DNA from: Vespa crabro
Lineage: Eukaryota; Arthropoda; Insecta; Hymenoptera; Vespidae
Direction of reading: 5' to 3'
Assembly (NCBI RefSeq): GCF_910589235.1
Contig: NW_025813595.1
Location: forward strand, 3,162,001 to 3,226,000
DNA length: 64,000 bases
Positions 13,711 through 27,875 of this stretch are shown piece by piece (the first letter of the stretch is position 1; each line of letters begins with the position of its first letter). The notes under the pieces were generated by a model. The model searched no databases and was not told where the DNA came from. It saw nothing but the letters and a program-made list of their open reading frames with translations. Position numbers and translations under genes: made by a program.

Positions 13711-15429
13711 TACAATAATAACGATAATAACGATAATAATAGTAGTAATAGTAATAATAATAATGATAATGACGATAATAAAATTAATATTAATAACGAT
13801 AATAACGTTAATAACAATAATTAAAATAATAATAATAAAGATAATAACGATAATAACGATACAAACGAAAATTGTGATAATAGAGATAATAATAATAATA
13901 AGAATAGCAATAGTAACGATAATAACAATAATTATAAGAACATTAATAACGATATTAAGGATATTAACGACAATGATAATAACAATCATAACGATAACAA
14001 CGATAAAAACGATAATAGTAATCATAATAATAACGAAAATAAGGATTAAAACGATAAAAATTATAATAATAATAATAATAATGAAGACAGTAACGATAAT
14101 ATCGATATTATCGATAATAACAATAATATCGATAAGAATAATACGTTAATAACTTTTACAGTAATAATAAAAATATCGATAGTAACAAAAATAACGATAA
14201 TGACGATAAAAATAATAACAATAATAACGATAATAACAATTGTAATGAGAACATTAATAATGATAATAACGTTAATAAATTTAAGAATAATAAAAACATT
14301 AATAATTATTATAACTGTAATAATTATAATAATAACAATAAAAACGACATCAAAACGATAACAAAAATATTTATAATAATAACGAAAAGAAGGATAATCA
14401 CGATGAAAGCGATAATAATAATGACAATAATAATGATAATAACGATAATAACGATAATATTATTAACAAGATTAAGGACAATATTCATAGTAATAATAAA
14501 GATAATAACGATAATAATAAATAATTAGATATAATAATAATAACGATAATAACGATAATAATTATAATAATAATATCGATAGTAACAATAATCACGAAAA
14601 TTATGATAATAATAGTAATAGTAATAACGATTATTACGATAATAACCATAATAACGAAAATAGTAATAAAATTAAAAACGATACTTACGATAATAACGAG
14701 AATAATTATTGCAATAATAAACATAAATACGATAATAATAATAATAATAATAACATTCATATCGAAAAAAGCAATAATTATAATTACGATAATAACGTTA
14801 ATAACGATAATAGTAATATGAATAATAACGACAATAAAGATTATAACGATAAAAAAAATAATAAGTATAAATTCAATAACGATACTAACGACAATAACGA
14901 AGATAATAATAACAATTATAACGAAAATAACGATAATAATAAAAGTAATATTATAAATAATAACAATATTAAAGATAATAACGATGCAAACGATAATAAT
15001 AATAATAGTAACAATAACAATAATAATCATAAAAATAATAACGATTATAACGGGAATGACTATAATAATAATAGTAATAATAACTATAATAAAGATAATT
15101 ACGATAACATTGATAATAATAATTACAATAATGACAATGATAACTATAATAATCATTATAATAAAAATTATATTATCGATAATGAAGACAAAAACGATTG
15201 TAATAATAATCATAATAGCAATAATAACGATAATAACGGAAATAAAATTATCAATAATAACGATATTGACGAAAATAATAATAACAATAATATCGATGAT
15301 AGCAGTAATAAAGATAATAATAATAATAATAATAACGATAATAACGATAATAACAATAATAATAAAAATAATCATAACTATAATAACGATATCAATGATA
15401 ATAATGATAATAACGATATTGATAATAAC

Positions 15430-15690
15430 GATGTAACCGAAAATATCGATATTAAAAATAACAATATTAACGATAACATCGGTAATACCATTAACAATAT
15501 TAATGTTATTATCGATAATAATAGTAGTAATAATAAAGATATCAAAGATATTAACGATAATAACGATAAAAAAAATTGCAATTATATCGATAATAAAGGT
15601 AATAAATATAATAACAATAATAATGTTAATGACAATAATTATAATTGTAATAATAAAGATATTAACAAAAAAATATAGAAAATGGCATTA
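15430..15690 (+). repeat. Higher-order repeat family e, copy 1
   Basis: Aligns with 47,760-48,010. Shared landmarks are ATACCATTAACAATATTA, then a TTATTAT(C/T)GATAATAAT word, and TAATAAAGATATTAACAA near the end. Confidence 0.6.
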
Positions 15691-18600
15691 ATAATAGCGA
15701 TAATAACGATAATAATAGAAGTAATAATTACAATATTAACAATAATGAAGATAATAATGTTAATAATAGTAGTAATAATAACAAGAGTATTAACAAAAAT
15801 AACTATAATAACGATAATGACGGTAATAATAATAACGGTAATAAGGATAATATCAATAATAATGATAACCATAATGACAATTATAACGACAATAACGATA
15901 ATATCTATAATTATAATAACGATAATAACGATAATAACGTTAATACCGATATAAACGATAATAACGATAATCATAATAACGATAATAGCGATAATACCGA
16001 TATTAACGATAATAAAGAAAATCATAATAACAATAATATCGATAATAACGATAATGAAAATAACGATAATATCGATAATAAAGATTATAACGACAATAAT
16101 AATAATAATAAGAATTATAACGATAATAACGATAATAAGGATAAATAAATCATTTATAATAACAATAATATCATTAATAACTATAATAACTATAATAACG
16201 GTAATAATAATAACGATAATAACGATAATAACGGTAATAAAAATAATAAAGATAATAATAATAATAAGATTAATAACAATAATATCGATTATAATGGTAA
16301 TAACGATAATAACGATAAATACGATAATAACGATCATAATATCGATAATAATAATAACAATAATAACGATAATATCAATAATAATAATAATAATAACAAT
16401 AATAATGATAATAACGATAAGAATGAGAATAATAATAACGATAATAACGACAATAATTATAAAATTAATAATGATAATAACGATATTAACGGAAATAACG
16501 ATAATAATAAAATCAATAATAACGATAATAACTATAATAATAATAATAATGATAAAATTATAATAATTATAGCATTAATAACGATTTTGACTGTAATAAA
16601 AATAACGATAATTACGATATTAGCGAAGATAATAATAACAATAATAACGATAACAACGATAATAAGATTTATATAAATAATTATAATAACGAAAGAAAGG
16701 ATAATAACGGTGATAATGATAATAATAATAACATTAAGGATAATAACATTAATAACGATAATAACAATAATATTAGTAACGATAACATCGACAAAACGAT
16801 ATTAATAACAATCATAATAAAGAAAATAACGATATTAACGAAAATAAAAATTATAATTATTATAACAATAATAGCTATAATAACGATAACAGCGTTAATA
16901 TTAATAACAATATTAACGATAATATCGATAATAATAATAACAAAATTAACGATAATATCGATAATAAGAATATTAACAATAACAATAATTACGATAATAT
17001 TGATAATAACGATCATTTTAATATCGATATTAACGATAATAGTAATTATAATGTGAAATATAATAACGGTAATAACGATAATAATAATAAGGACAATATA
17101 TATAACATTGATATTAAAGTTAATAACGACAATAATAATAAGAATAATAACAATAATACCGATAATAACGATAATGACCATATTGTCGATAATAATAACA
17201 AATTTTAACGATAATGATAATAACAAATAATAATAACAATAGTAAATATAAGAAAGATAATAAAAATAATAATATTAAAGAAAATAACGTCAATAGTAAT
17301 AATAAAAATAACAATAATAACGATAATAACGATAATAATGATAATAATAATAATAATAATAATATTGTTAATAACAATAATTAGAATATTACCGATAATA
17401 ATAGAGGTAATGATAACAATAAAAAAAAATAACGATAATAACGATTCAACGCTAGGAACGATAATAACTATACTAACGATAATGACGATAATATCGATAA
17501 TAATAATAATATTAGCAATAAAGACAATAATAACGATAATAACGACTATTATAATAAGGATAATAACGTTAATAATGATAATAATAATAAAGAAAACAAT
17601 GATAATAACAAAATTAGCGATACTAAAAATAAAGACAATAACGATATTATCGATAATAATAATTATAATAATATTAATAACATTAATACAGATTATAACG
17701 ATAATAACGATAATAATAATAATGATAATGACGAGAATATTAATAACGATAATAACGATTTTATCGATAATAATAATAACAATATTTACGATAATGTCGA
17801 TAATAATAATAATAATAATAAAAATAAAAAAGATAATGACGATCATAAATATAATAACGATAATAATAATAATAATAATAATAGCAATATCAATAATAAC
17901 AACAATAACGATAATAGAAGTAATGTTAATAACGATAAAAACGATATGTCTGATAATAATAATAATAATAAAGGTAACAGCGATATTAACGTTAATAATG
18001 ATAATAATAATAATGATAATAACCATAATAACAATTTTAACGATAATAATAATAAGTATAATTATGATAATATCGGTACTACTAGTAATAGTAATAACGA
18101 TAATAACGATAATAATAGTAGTAAAAATAATTATAATAGCTATAATAAAGATAGTAACGATAATAATATTAACGGTAGTAACAGCAATATTATTAATAAT
18201 AACAACGATAATTACGATAATAACAATAATAATATTAATAATAATAAAGATAATAACGATATAAGGGATAATACCTCTAATAACGATAATAACGATTATA
18301 ACGTTAATAATAATAATAATAATAACGATAATAATGTTAATAATGACAATAATAAAAATAATAATAATAATAATAATAATAATAACGCTAATATTCATAA
18401 TAACGAGAATAAGGATAATAATAATGCCGGTAATAACGATAATGAAGATAATAATAACAATAATAATAATAATAATGATGATAATAACAATAATAATAAT
18501 AATAATAATAACGATAAGAACGATGATAACGTTTATAACAACAACGATAATAACGATAACAACGAAAATAATGATAATAACGACAAAAGCGATAATAACA

Positions 18601-19260
18601 ATAATAATAATAGAAATAATAAAGATAATAAGGATATTACAGTTTCTAACGATAATAATATTAACTAAGTTAACGATAATAACAGTTGTGATGATAGGAA
18701 CGATAATAAAATAAATAATATTAAAAATAAAAACCTCAATAACGATAATAACGATAAAAATAGCAGAAATAATAGCAATGTTAGGAATAAAAATTATTAT
18801 GACGGTAATAACGATAATAATAGAAGTAATAATAACAGTAATAACAATAATAGCGATGAAAACGTATTTAATATCAATAATAATAACTATAATGATAAGA
18901 TGGATAAAAATAATATCAATATTAACGATAATATCGATAATAATAATAATAATAATAACTATAATAACTATAATGACGAAAATAACAATTATAATAATAA
19001 CGATAATAAAGATAGTAACGCTAATAATAATAATAAAAATAATAATTATAATAACGATATTAAGTACAATAACGATAATAATGTTGGTAATGTTGTCAAT
19101 AATAACAATAATAACGATAATAAAGATTATGACGATAACAATATTAATGATAATATCGACAGTAGTAATAATAATGATAATGATAATATCGATAGTAACG
19201 ATAATAATAATAATAATAGTATCTATTGTAACAATAATAACGATAATAATGATAATAATA

Positions 19261-19866
19261 GTAATTATATTAACGATTCTGACGATAATAACGAAATTAA
19301 CGTTAATAATAGTAAAATTAATAACGATAATTTCGTAAATAACGACAATAATAAACGTAATAATAGCGATAATAACGATAACAATAATATGAATAATATG
19401 CCTAATAACGACATTAACGAGTATAACGTTAATAATAATAACGATAATAACGATAATATCGAAAATATTATTAACAATATTAACGAAAATATCATTAAGT
19501 ATAATAATAATAAAAAAAGTAATAAAAATAATAACGATAATAACGATAATAATGATGATAATAGTAATTATATTAACGATTCTGACGATAATAACGAAAT
19601 TAACGTTAATAATAGTAAAATTAATAACGATAATTTCGTAAATAACGACAATAATAAACGTAATAATAGAGATAATAACGATAACAATAATATGAATAAT
19701 ATGCCTAATAACGACATTAACGAGTATAACGTTAATAATAATAACGATAATAACGATAATATCGAGAATATTATTAACAATATTAACGAAAATATCATTA
19801 AGTATAATAATAATAAAAAAAGTAATAAAAATAATAACGATAATAACGATAATAATGATGATAACC
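19261..19866 (+). repeat. 303-bp tandem duplication
   Basis: Copy 1 is about 19,261-19,563 and copy 2 about 19,564-19,866, offset exactly 303 bp. By eye the internal differences are C to A (19,367/19,670) and A to G (19,463/19,766), with a further difference in the left margin (19,254/19,557). This ~99% identity is far higher than between the dispersed blocks of the array, so the duplication is recent. The length is 101 triplets, so the satellite phase is preserved. The unit contains rare words (GATTCTGACG, ATGCCTAATAACG) that make the alignment unambiguous. Confidence 0.95.
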
Positions 19867-20204
19867 ATAATAATGATAAGAATGATCATCATATTAACGA
19901 TAATAAGGAAAATAATCATTACGATAATAACGATAATATCGATAAAAGTAATAGAAATAATGACGATTATATCGATAATAATAATAATAATAATAATAAC
20001 GATAATAACAATAATAACGGTTATAATATTAATAATAATAACGAAAATGACTATAGTAATGATTATAACTATAATAAGCTTAATAACGGTAATAAAAATA
20101 AAAATAAAAACTTCAATAACGATAATAACAAAATTAGAATATTAATAATAAAGCTAAAAACGATAATAACGATAATAACGAATCATAATAATATCGATAA
20201 ACAC

Positions 20205-20465
20205 GATAAAATCGAAAATAATAATAAAAACTTTAACGATAAAATCGATAAAAATAATAATAATTTTAACGTTAATAACCATAATAAAAATAATAATAAT
20301 AGCAATAATAACCATAATAAGGAAAATAACGATGATGATATTAACGAAAATTACGATAATAGTAATAAATATAATATCGATAGTAACAATAATAACTATA
20401 ATGACGATAATAACGATAATGAAGATGGTTATAATAAAGATAATATCTTTAATAACGATATTAAT
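20205..20465 (+). repeat. Higher-order repeat family b, copy 1
   Basis: Aligns with 45,415-45,700. Landmarks are GAAAATAATAATAAAAAC followed by TTTAACGATAAAAT, then TAATTTTAACGTTAA, TATAATATCGATAGTAACAA and AATATCTTTAATAACGAT, in the same order in both. Confidence 0.7.
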
Positions 20466-23400
20466 ATTAATAATAATAATAAGAACGATAATAACGATAA
20501 TAGCAACAATAATAACGATAATGAAAAGAGTAATAATAATATTTATAACAATAATAATGATAATTATGATTATCATAATAACGATAATAACAATACTAAT
20601 GATAATAACGGTAATGACGATAGTAATAAGAGTCATAATAAGATAATAACGATAATAATAGTAATAAAAATATTGATAATTAGAATATATCGTTAAAAAC
20701 GACATAAATAATAACAATATTAACAATTATAACGATAAAAACGATAAGAAATATAATTATAATAAAATTATAAACGATAATTACTTTTATTACGATAATA
20801 ACGATAATAATAATAAGAGTAATAACGATAATTATAATAATAACGATAATAATAATAATAATAATAATAATTTTACCATTATAAACGATAATAGCGATAT
20901 TAATGATAATTACAATAATATTATTAATATTAATAAAAATAATAACGATAATATAGATAATAATAATTATTATAATTAAGATAAAACCGAAAGTAGCAAT
21001 AATATCAATAGTAATAATAACGATAATAAGGATATCTTACGACAATAATGATAATAATAAACACATCAATAACGGTAATAACGATAATGTTATTGAAGAT
21101 AATAACAATAATAACCATAATAAAAATAATAATAAAATTCATAAAATCAATAATAACGATAATAACGATAATAATAGTATTAATTACGATAAGAACGATA
21201 ATAACAATAAAAACGATAACAAGAATAATGATAATAACGATAATAACGGAAATAGCGGTAACATTAATTACGATAATAACGCTAATAACGATAACAACGA
21301 TAATTACGTTAATAATACTATCAATATTAACCATAATAACGAAACTAATAAATACGAAAATAATATTAATGATGATAATGATAATAAAGATAAAAACAAT
21401 AATAACGACAACAATAATATCGATAATAACGATAATTATTATAATGATTATAATAAAACTAATAGTAATAATGACCATGATGACATTATTAACGATAATC
21501 ATAATAGGGATAATAACAACATTGACAATAATAACGATAATTAAGAAAAAAATAATATATAATAATAACAACAATAACGATAAAAACGGTAATAACGTTA
21601 CTAATAATAATAGTAATATTGATAATAACGATAATAACGATAATAACAATAATAAAAAATATTATATTAATATTCTTAACGGTAATAACGATAATAACGA
21701 TATAAATAATAATAACAATAACAATAATAATAACGATATAAACGGTAATAACAAAAATGACGATAATAATAATAATAACAACATTGATAATAACGATAAT
21801 AACGATAATAATGATAATACTATTAAGGATAATAACGAAAATAACGATAATAATAGTAGTAATAAAATTGATAATTACAATATAACGTTAAAAAAGATAT
21901 TAATAATAACAATATTAACAATAATAACGATAAGAACGATAATAACTAAAATTATAATAAAATTAATAACAATAGTTACTATAATGTCGACAATAACGAT
22001 AACAATAACAACAATAATAACGATAATTATTGTAATATCGATAATAACTCAAATAATAAAATCAATATTAATTTTAACAATAATAACGATAATAAAGATA
22101 ATAATAATAACAATATTATCGATAATATGGATAATGGCGATATTATTATTATTAGTAATAACAATAATGACGATAATAACGATACATCCGATTATAACGA
22201 TGATAATAATAATAATGATGAAGATACTAAAGATATAACATTAATAATGAAAATAATAATAATTATAATAGCGATTATAACAATAAAACCATAATAACGA
22301 TAAAAATTATAATGTCGAAAATATTAATAATATTAACAGTAATATCGTATGTAGCGATAATAATAATAATCATAATAACGATAATAACGATAGTAAAGGT
22401 AATAAAATTAATAATAATATCGATAATAACGGTAATAAGAGGTAATAAATATAATAATAATAACATAATAATAATACTAACTATACTAGCGATAAAAACG
22501 ACAATGACGATCATTATTCTAATACTAACAATAATAACGATCATAGCGATAATATTAATTACAATAATACCGATAATAACGATAATAGAAATAATAATAT
22601 TAATATAAATAATGATAATAAAGTTATTAAGGATAATATTAATAATAAGAATAACATGAACAACGATAATAACCATAATAACGTTAATAACAATATTATC
22701 GGTAATAATAATACACAATAATATATATAATATCGATAATAATAATAATAATAATAACGATACTATCGATAATAACGATAATAATCATAATAATAATAAT
22801 AACAATAATAACAATATGAACGATATAATCGTTAATACCGATATTATCGATAATAATAATATCAATAGTAAAGATAAAAATAGTAATATTAATAATAATA
22901 ATAACAATAATAACGATAATAACGATTATATAGATGGTAATAAAAATAATAATAACAGTAATAAAAGTAATAACAGTAAAAACGGTAATAACGATAATCA
23001 TGATGGCAATAATAAAGTTAGTAACGATAATTATTATAATGCCGTTAATAATAATAATAATAATAATAACAATTATTACGGTAATAAAGTTAATAATTAT
23101 TACAATAATATCGATGATAACGGTAATAACGACATTAATAACCATAATAATAATACCCATAATAAATATAATAACGATGATAACAATAATAGTAATTATA
23201 AAAATAACAACAATAACGATAATAACTTTAATAATAATAAAATTAATAATAATAATTACGATCATAAAGTTAAAAATAATTTCAAATAATATGGATGACA
23301 AAATTAATATTAATAATAATAATAACAATAACAATGATACTAAAAATAATAAAAATAATAACGACAATAACGATAATAATAATAAAATTAATAACGATAA

Positions 23401-23777
23401 TTACGATAATAACGATAATAATTATAGCAATAGTAACGATAATAACGATAATAATGGTAATAATAATAATTACAATACTAACAATATTAACGATTATAAT
23501 AATATCGATAATGACGATAATAATAATAATTATAATAGCGATATTAACGATATAACGATAATAATAGTAGCGAAAATAACAATAATAATTATGTTAATAA
23601 TAACGATAAAAGCGATAGTAACGATTATAATAATAATAATAACGATAATATCTATAATAACTGTATTAATGATATTTATAATATTAATAATAAAGATAAT
23701 AAAGTTATTAATAGTAGTAATAAAAACACTCATAACAACAATAACGATCACAGCGATAATAATGATAATAAAGATAA

Positions 23778-23802
23778 TTTTTTTTTATTTTTTATTTTTT
23801 TT
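23778..23802 (-). other. Poly(A) tail of island A
   Basis: On + this is T9, A, T6, A, T8, running directly from GATAA of the array into the element 3' end. On the element strand it is a slightly interrupted poly(A), as expected after target-primed reverse transcription. Island B has the same GATAA/T9 junction. Confidence 0.85.
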
Positions 23803-24085
23803 GACGGTCTGTGAATGCCAATTTTTACGCACTTACCTAGGGTCCCTGACCGCTAGAGGAACCCTTTACCATTTGGGTCCCCCGTTATAGTCCCTGGAGT
23901 GTCGGGCTCATTGTTGGAATAGACACTACCGACTAAACGCATTTCCATCCTAGTGGCATAGTGAAACCATCCCTACACCGCTTTGTAGCATTACTTCGGA
24001 ATGACACCACTGCCTCATGTCCCTAAACTGGTCTCTCTCATTCGGTTCTAAGTGGCAGGAACCTGAAACAACGTTGGTGGCACGT
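23803..24085 (-). other. 3' UTR of island A LINE
   Basis: About 283 nt between the ORF2 terminal stop (24,086-24,088, TAG on -) and the poly(A). It aligns with 32,763-33,039 of island B along its length, with shared blocks such as ACGTGCCACCAACGTTG, GCCCGACACTCCAGGGA and GGTAAAGGGTTCCTCTAG on the - strand. It is non-coding; it probably carries the recognition sequence used by the element's reverse transcriptase, by analogy with other LINEs. Confidence 0.75.
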
Positions 24086-25302
24086 CTATGGGCCATCCAT
24101 AACCATCTTCTTGTTGCGTAAGATTTCCCTTACGTAACAGACCACCCTGTTCCACTTCTTCTGCCCTCGCAGCATTTTCTCGACATTGTTGTCCAGCAAG
24201 ATGTCCCCAAGCTCCTGCTCTACGGCAAGTCATTCGGCGCTCCACCGGGTACATATGAAGAACATGTGGTTTGCATCTTCTTTGATCGAATCCCCATAGG
24301 GGCAGTTGCCGTTTGCTAATTACCCCATCTTTGCGAGGAAGGAGAAGAACAGGCCATGCCATGTTAAGAATTGGGTGAGGTAGAAATTTACCTCACCCGC
24401 TTTTCGGGTTATCCAGTTGTCAAGTCGACCATTGAGTCGGGCAGTCCATCTGCCCCTAGGTTCCTGCTCCCATCTGCTTTGTCAGGTCTCGATGCTGTTA
24501 GACCCGGCTTACTATGATGCCTCCTCCTTCCCCAGAACGGGCTTCTGCTGATGGACGAATTGTCTCTCCTTGGCTAGTAGGTCGATCGGGATTACTCCGA
24601 TGACAATTAGCACTGCGGGCTCTGAGACCGTGCTGTAGGAGCACGCGATTCGGAGAGTACTCCTCTTGTGTACCGCGACTATGCGCTTGCGATATTTCTC
24701 TTATCGCAACGCCTCGGCCCATACTTCCGCGACGTATAGCATCACTTCATCGGCGGCACGCATCCGTATTCGCCTAATGCAAGGTCGGGGGCCGTTGACA
24801 TTGGCCATGAGTGTGCCAGAGTAGATACTACATTTGCCGCCTTGTCGGATGCCATTATTATATGCAATCCGTAATTGAATTTGTAATCGAGCATTACTTC
24901 TAGGTACCTGACGGACGGCTTATTCTGGACCGTCGCGTCTCCTACGGAGAAGCTGCGCAAGGTGTTGATACGCTTCTTCGTTAGTATCACGATCTCTGTT
25001 TTCTGGGCTAAAAAGGATAGCCCGTGCTCTTCCCTCCGTGTCGTTTGGGGTGAGATATACACTGATATAAGTCGTCGAGTTTTGTCTCACCCAAACGTAT
25101 ACACATCCGGATCCTTGATCGGACACATGTATTTGTCAGCGACCTGGGATCCAAATGGCCGCGGTGACCAATTCGTCTGCGTACAATCCTATTCCTGCTG
25201 TGTCCTGGTATTGTTCGCTGATTAAAACGATATCAGCTTTATCTCAGAGCGGAGCTGGTTTAGAAGGAGGTGCAAGGTCCTGCTCCTATTGAGATTACCC
25301 TG
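24086..25302 (-). pseudogene. LINE ORF2 remnant: endonuclease start fused to RT/C-terminal domain
   Basis: Reading on -, 25,302 to about 25,044 encodes the first ~85 residues of an AP-like endonuclease: an NLNRSR start, then a frame change near 25,235, then DIVLISEQY with the catalytic-type Glu, YADELVTAAIW, and YVWVR...YLTPN. In-frame TGA codons lie at 25,244-25,246 and 25,136-25,138. At about 25,034-25,043 this joins reverse transcriptase sequence downstream of the active site (EEHGLS, KTEIVILT, DKAANVV). The frame changes again near 24,810 and then stays constant to the TAG at 24,086-24,088, with internal stops at 24,701, 24,512, 24,509, 24,482, 24,320 and 24,230 (lowest coordinate). It includes VSEPAVL, IPIDLLA, GRWTARL, FYLTQFL and a CPYG...H...C knuckle. 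Other open frames here are out of register and not real. Confidence 0.85.
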
Positions 25303-26711
25303 ATTATAATGATAATAACAATAATATTAATATCAATAATAACGATAATGGCGATAATAATATATATAACAATTATAATGATAATGACGAAAATAACGAT
25401 AATAATAATAACGATAATAGCGATAATAGAAATAATAATAAAAATGATAAAAACGATAATAACAATGGTAACGTTAATAATAATAGAATTAATACAGATA
25501 ATAACTATAATAACGATAATAATAATAGGCATAATAACGATATTAACGATAATAATAATAATAATAAAAAAATAACGATAATAACGATAATAACGATAAT
25601 AATAATAACAACAGTAACGCTAATTACGATAATAATTATCAAAACATAGTTAATAATATTTATAATAACAATACTTACGATAATAAAAATAATAGTATTA
25701 ACCATAATGTCGATAATGACGATAATAACGATAATAACGATCATTACGGTAAAAATATTATTAATAATAACAATAATAATAATAATAACGATAACGTCAA
25801 TAATAATAATAAAAATAATAACGATAATAGCGATAATAAAGATAATATCGATAATAATACCAACACTATTAAAGTAAGAAACGATAATAATAATAATAGT
25901 AATAACAATAAAAACATTAATGATACTAATGATATTATCGATAATGGTAATAATAATAATAATAACGATAATAACGGTTATAATGATAATAATTATAATA
26001 ATAACAATATTAAAAATAATAACTGTAATAACGATAACAACGATAATAATTGTAGTAATAATAACAATAATAACATTACTAACGATAATAACGATAATAT
26101 TCATAATAATAATAACAATATCAACGAAAATTCCGATAATAATAATAATGACAATAATAACAACAAGAGAGGTGATAACGATAATATCGATAATAATAAT
26201 ATGGATTGTAACAATAAGAGCGATTATAATAATAAAAATATTTACGATAATTACGATATTAGCGATAATAATAATAACAATAATAAACATAATATGGGTA
26301 ATATCTAAAATATCGATAATAACGATAATAACGGTAATAGTAACAATAATAATAACGATGCTAACGATAATAAAACCAATAATAATGATTGATTACGACA
26401 GTATTAATAATAATAAAAACGGTAATAACGATATAAACGATAATAATAATAATAATAAATATAATAACGATATTAATCATAATAACGATAATAGTTATAA
26501 TAACTATAACAAAAAAAATAATAATCACAATAATAAAAATAATTACAATAATAATGACAATAATAATATCAATAATAACGATATAACGATAATAATAAAG
26601 ATAATAACGATATTAACGGACATAAAGATAATAATAATAATAACGATAATAATGATAACGATAATAACGATAATATCGGTAATAAGATTTAAAATATTAA
26701 CGATAAAATCG

Positions 26712-26742
<31 letters not shown>

Positions 26743-27840
26743 TAATTACGATAAGAACGATAATATCGGTAATAACGATAATAATAATTACGATAATGCC
26801 GGTAATAATAATAACGATAATAACGTTACTAATGATAATAACGAAAAGAACGATAATGACGATAATAACGATAATAATAATAATATAACCATAATAACGA
26901 TATTAATGATAGTATCGATAATAACGATAATAATAAAAAAGATAAAGACGGTAATAATAATAATAATAACAATAATAACGAAAATAACAATAAATATAAT
27001 TACAATATTATCGATAATGAAGATAATGTCAATAATAATGATAACAATAATAGGGTTTATAACTATAGTATCGATATAATTATCATCAATAATACCATTT
27101 ATAGCGATAATAATAATTATTATAATAAAAATAATAATGAACATAAATATATAATAATGATAATAATTATAACAATATGAACGATAAAAACGAAATTATT
27201 AGGAATAATAATAAGAATAATAACGATAATATCAAATATAACGATAATTATAATATCATTAATAGCGATAATAAAGATAATAACTATATTGACAATAAGA
27301 ACAATAATAATAATAACGATAAGAAAGGTAATAATAATAACAACAATATAGATAATAACTGTAATAAGGATAATAATAATAACAATCATAACGAGAAAAT
27401 CGATAATAATAATTATAACGATAATAATAATAATACTAAAAATAACAAAAAACGATAATAATAATAAAAATATCAATAATAACGTTAATATCGATAAGAA
27501 GGATAAGAGTAATAATAATAATATCGATAACATCAATAATAGACATATTAACGAAAATAATAATTATAATTGCTACGATAAACTTCATAATAACGATATT
27601 AACGATAATAATAATAATAATTATAACGATAAACAACATAATAACGGTAATAATGATAATACTAATAATAATTATTATGATAAACACGATAAGAATGATA
27701 GTAACGATAATAATAATAAGTAAAACTTTAATAACTATAATTACGATAGTATCAACATTAATAATAGTAATAATATCAATGGTAACGATAATAATGGTTA
27801 TAACGATAATAATATTAGAAAAATAATATTAATAACGATA

Positions 27841-27875
<35 letters not shown>

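Larger units (their letters stand above)
10845..23777 (+). repeat. AATAACGAT-type triplet satellite, block 2
   Basis: Same triplet satellite and orientation as block 1. It contains the longest open frames of the window: on - at 17,205-19,919 (~904 codons of Ile/Val/Asn) and on + at 18,900-20,696 (~598 codons of Asn/Asp). Neither has biased codons, a domain or a plausible start context beyond the repeat itself. A 303-bp tandem duplication lies at 19,261-19,866, and a pure (ATA)n tract of ~42 bp at 13,669-13,710. No gene or RNA gene is visible. Confidence 0.9.
23778..25302 (-). mobile_element. R1-clade-like LINE, internally deleted copy (island A)
   Basis: About 1.5 kb of balanced-composition DNA between satellite. 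The element reads on -: its 3' poly(A) is the T-rich run at 23,778-23,802, its 3' UTR is 23,803-24,085, and its ORF2 remnant is 24,086-25,302. ORF1 and the 5' UTR are absent. ORF2 consists of the start of the endonuclease domain fused directly to the last part of the reverse transcriptase and the C-terminal domain. It shares the 3' UTR and C-terminal half with island B at perhaps 75-80% identity by eye. The family assignment rests on recognisable ORF2 motifs of R1-clade arthropod elements (Jockey/R1 group); exact subfamily is unknown. The copy is immobile, with many stops and frameshifts. Confidence 0.88.

Noticed and set aside
18900..20696. Poly-Asn/Asp protein similar to those of Dictyostelium or Plasmodium
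   Set aside because: The alternative Ile/Thr frame and the - frames are equally open, the pattern continues outside any ORF, and there is no gene architecture.
24048..24722. Open frames on - at 24,048-24,362 and 24,498-24,722 as possible proteins
   Set aside because: They are out of register with the recognisable ORF2 frame that runs from about 24,810 to 24,086 with in-frame stops. No domain is visible in them.
25042..25097. Near-perfect inverted repeat (arms 25,042-25,055 and 25,085-25,097), possible hairpin or transposon end
   Set aside because: Both arms are explained as endonuclease codons on -, one for YLTPN and the other for YVWVRQ. The complementarity is coincidental.
25080..25303. 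A second, unrelated transposon or host gene fragment upstream in island A
   Set aside because: Translation on - gives the start of an R1-clade endonuclease (DIVLISEQY, YVWVR, YLTPN), so it belongs to the same LINE.
23750..25330. Target-site duplication around island A (AATGATAATAA occurs on both sides)
   Set aside because: The word is very common in the array and does not abut both element ends, so it cannot be told from background.
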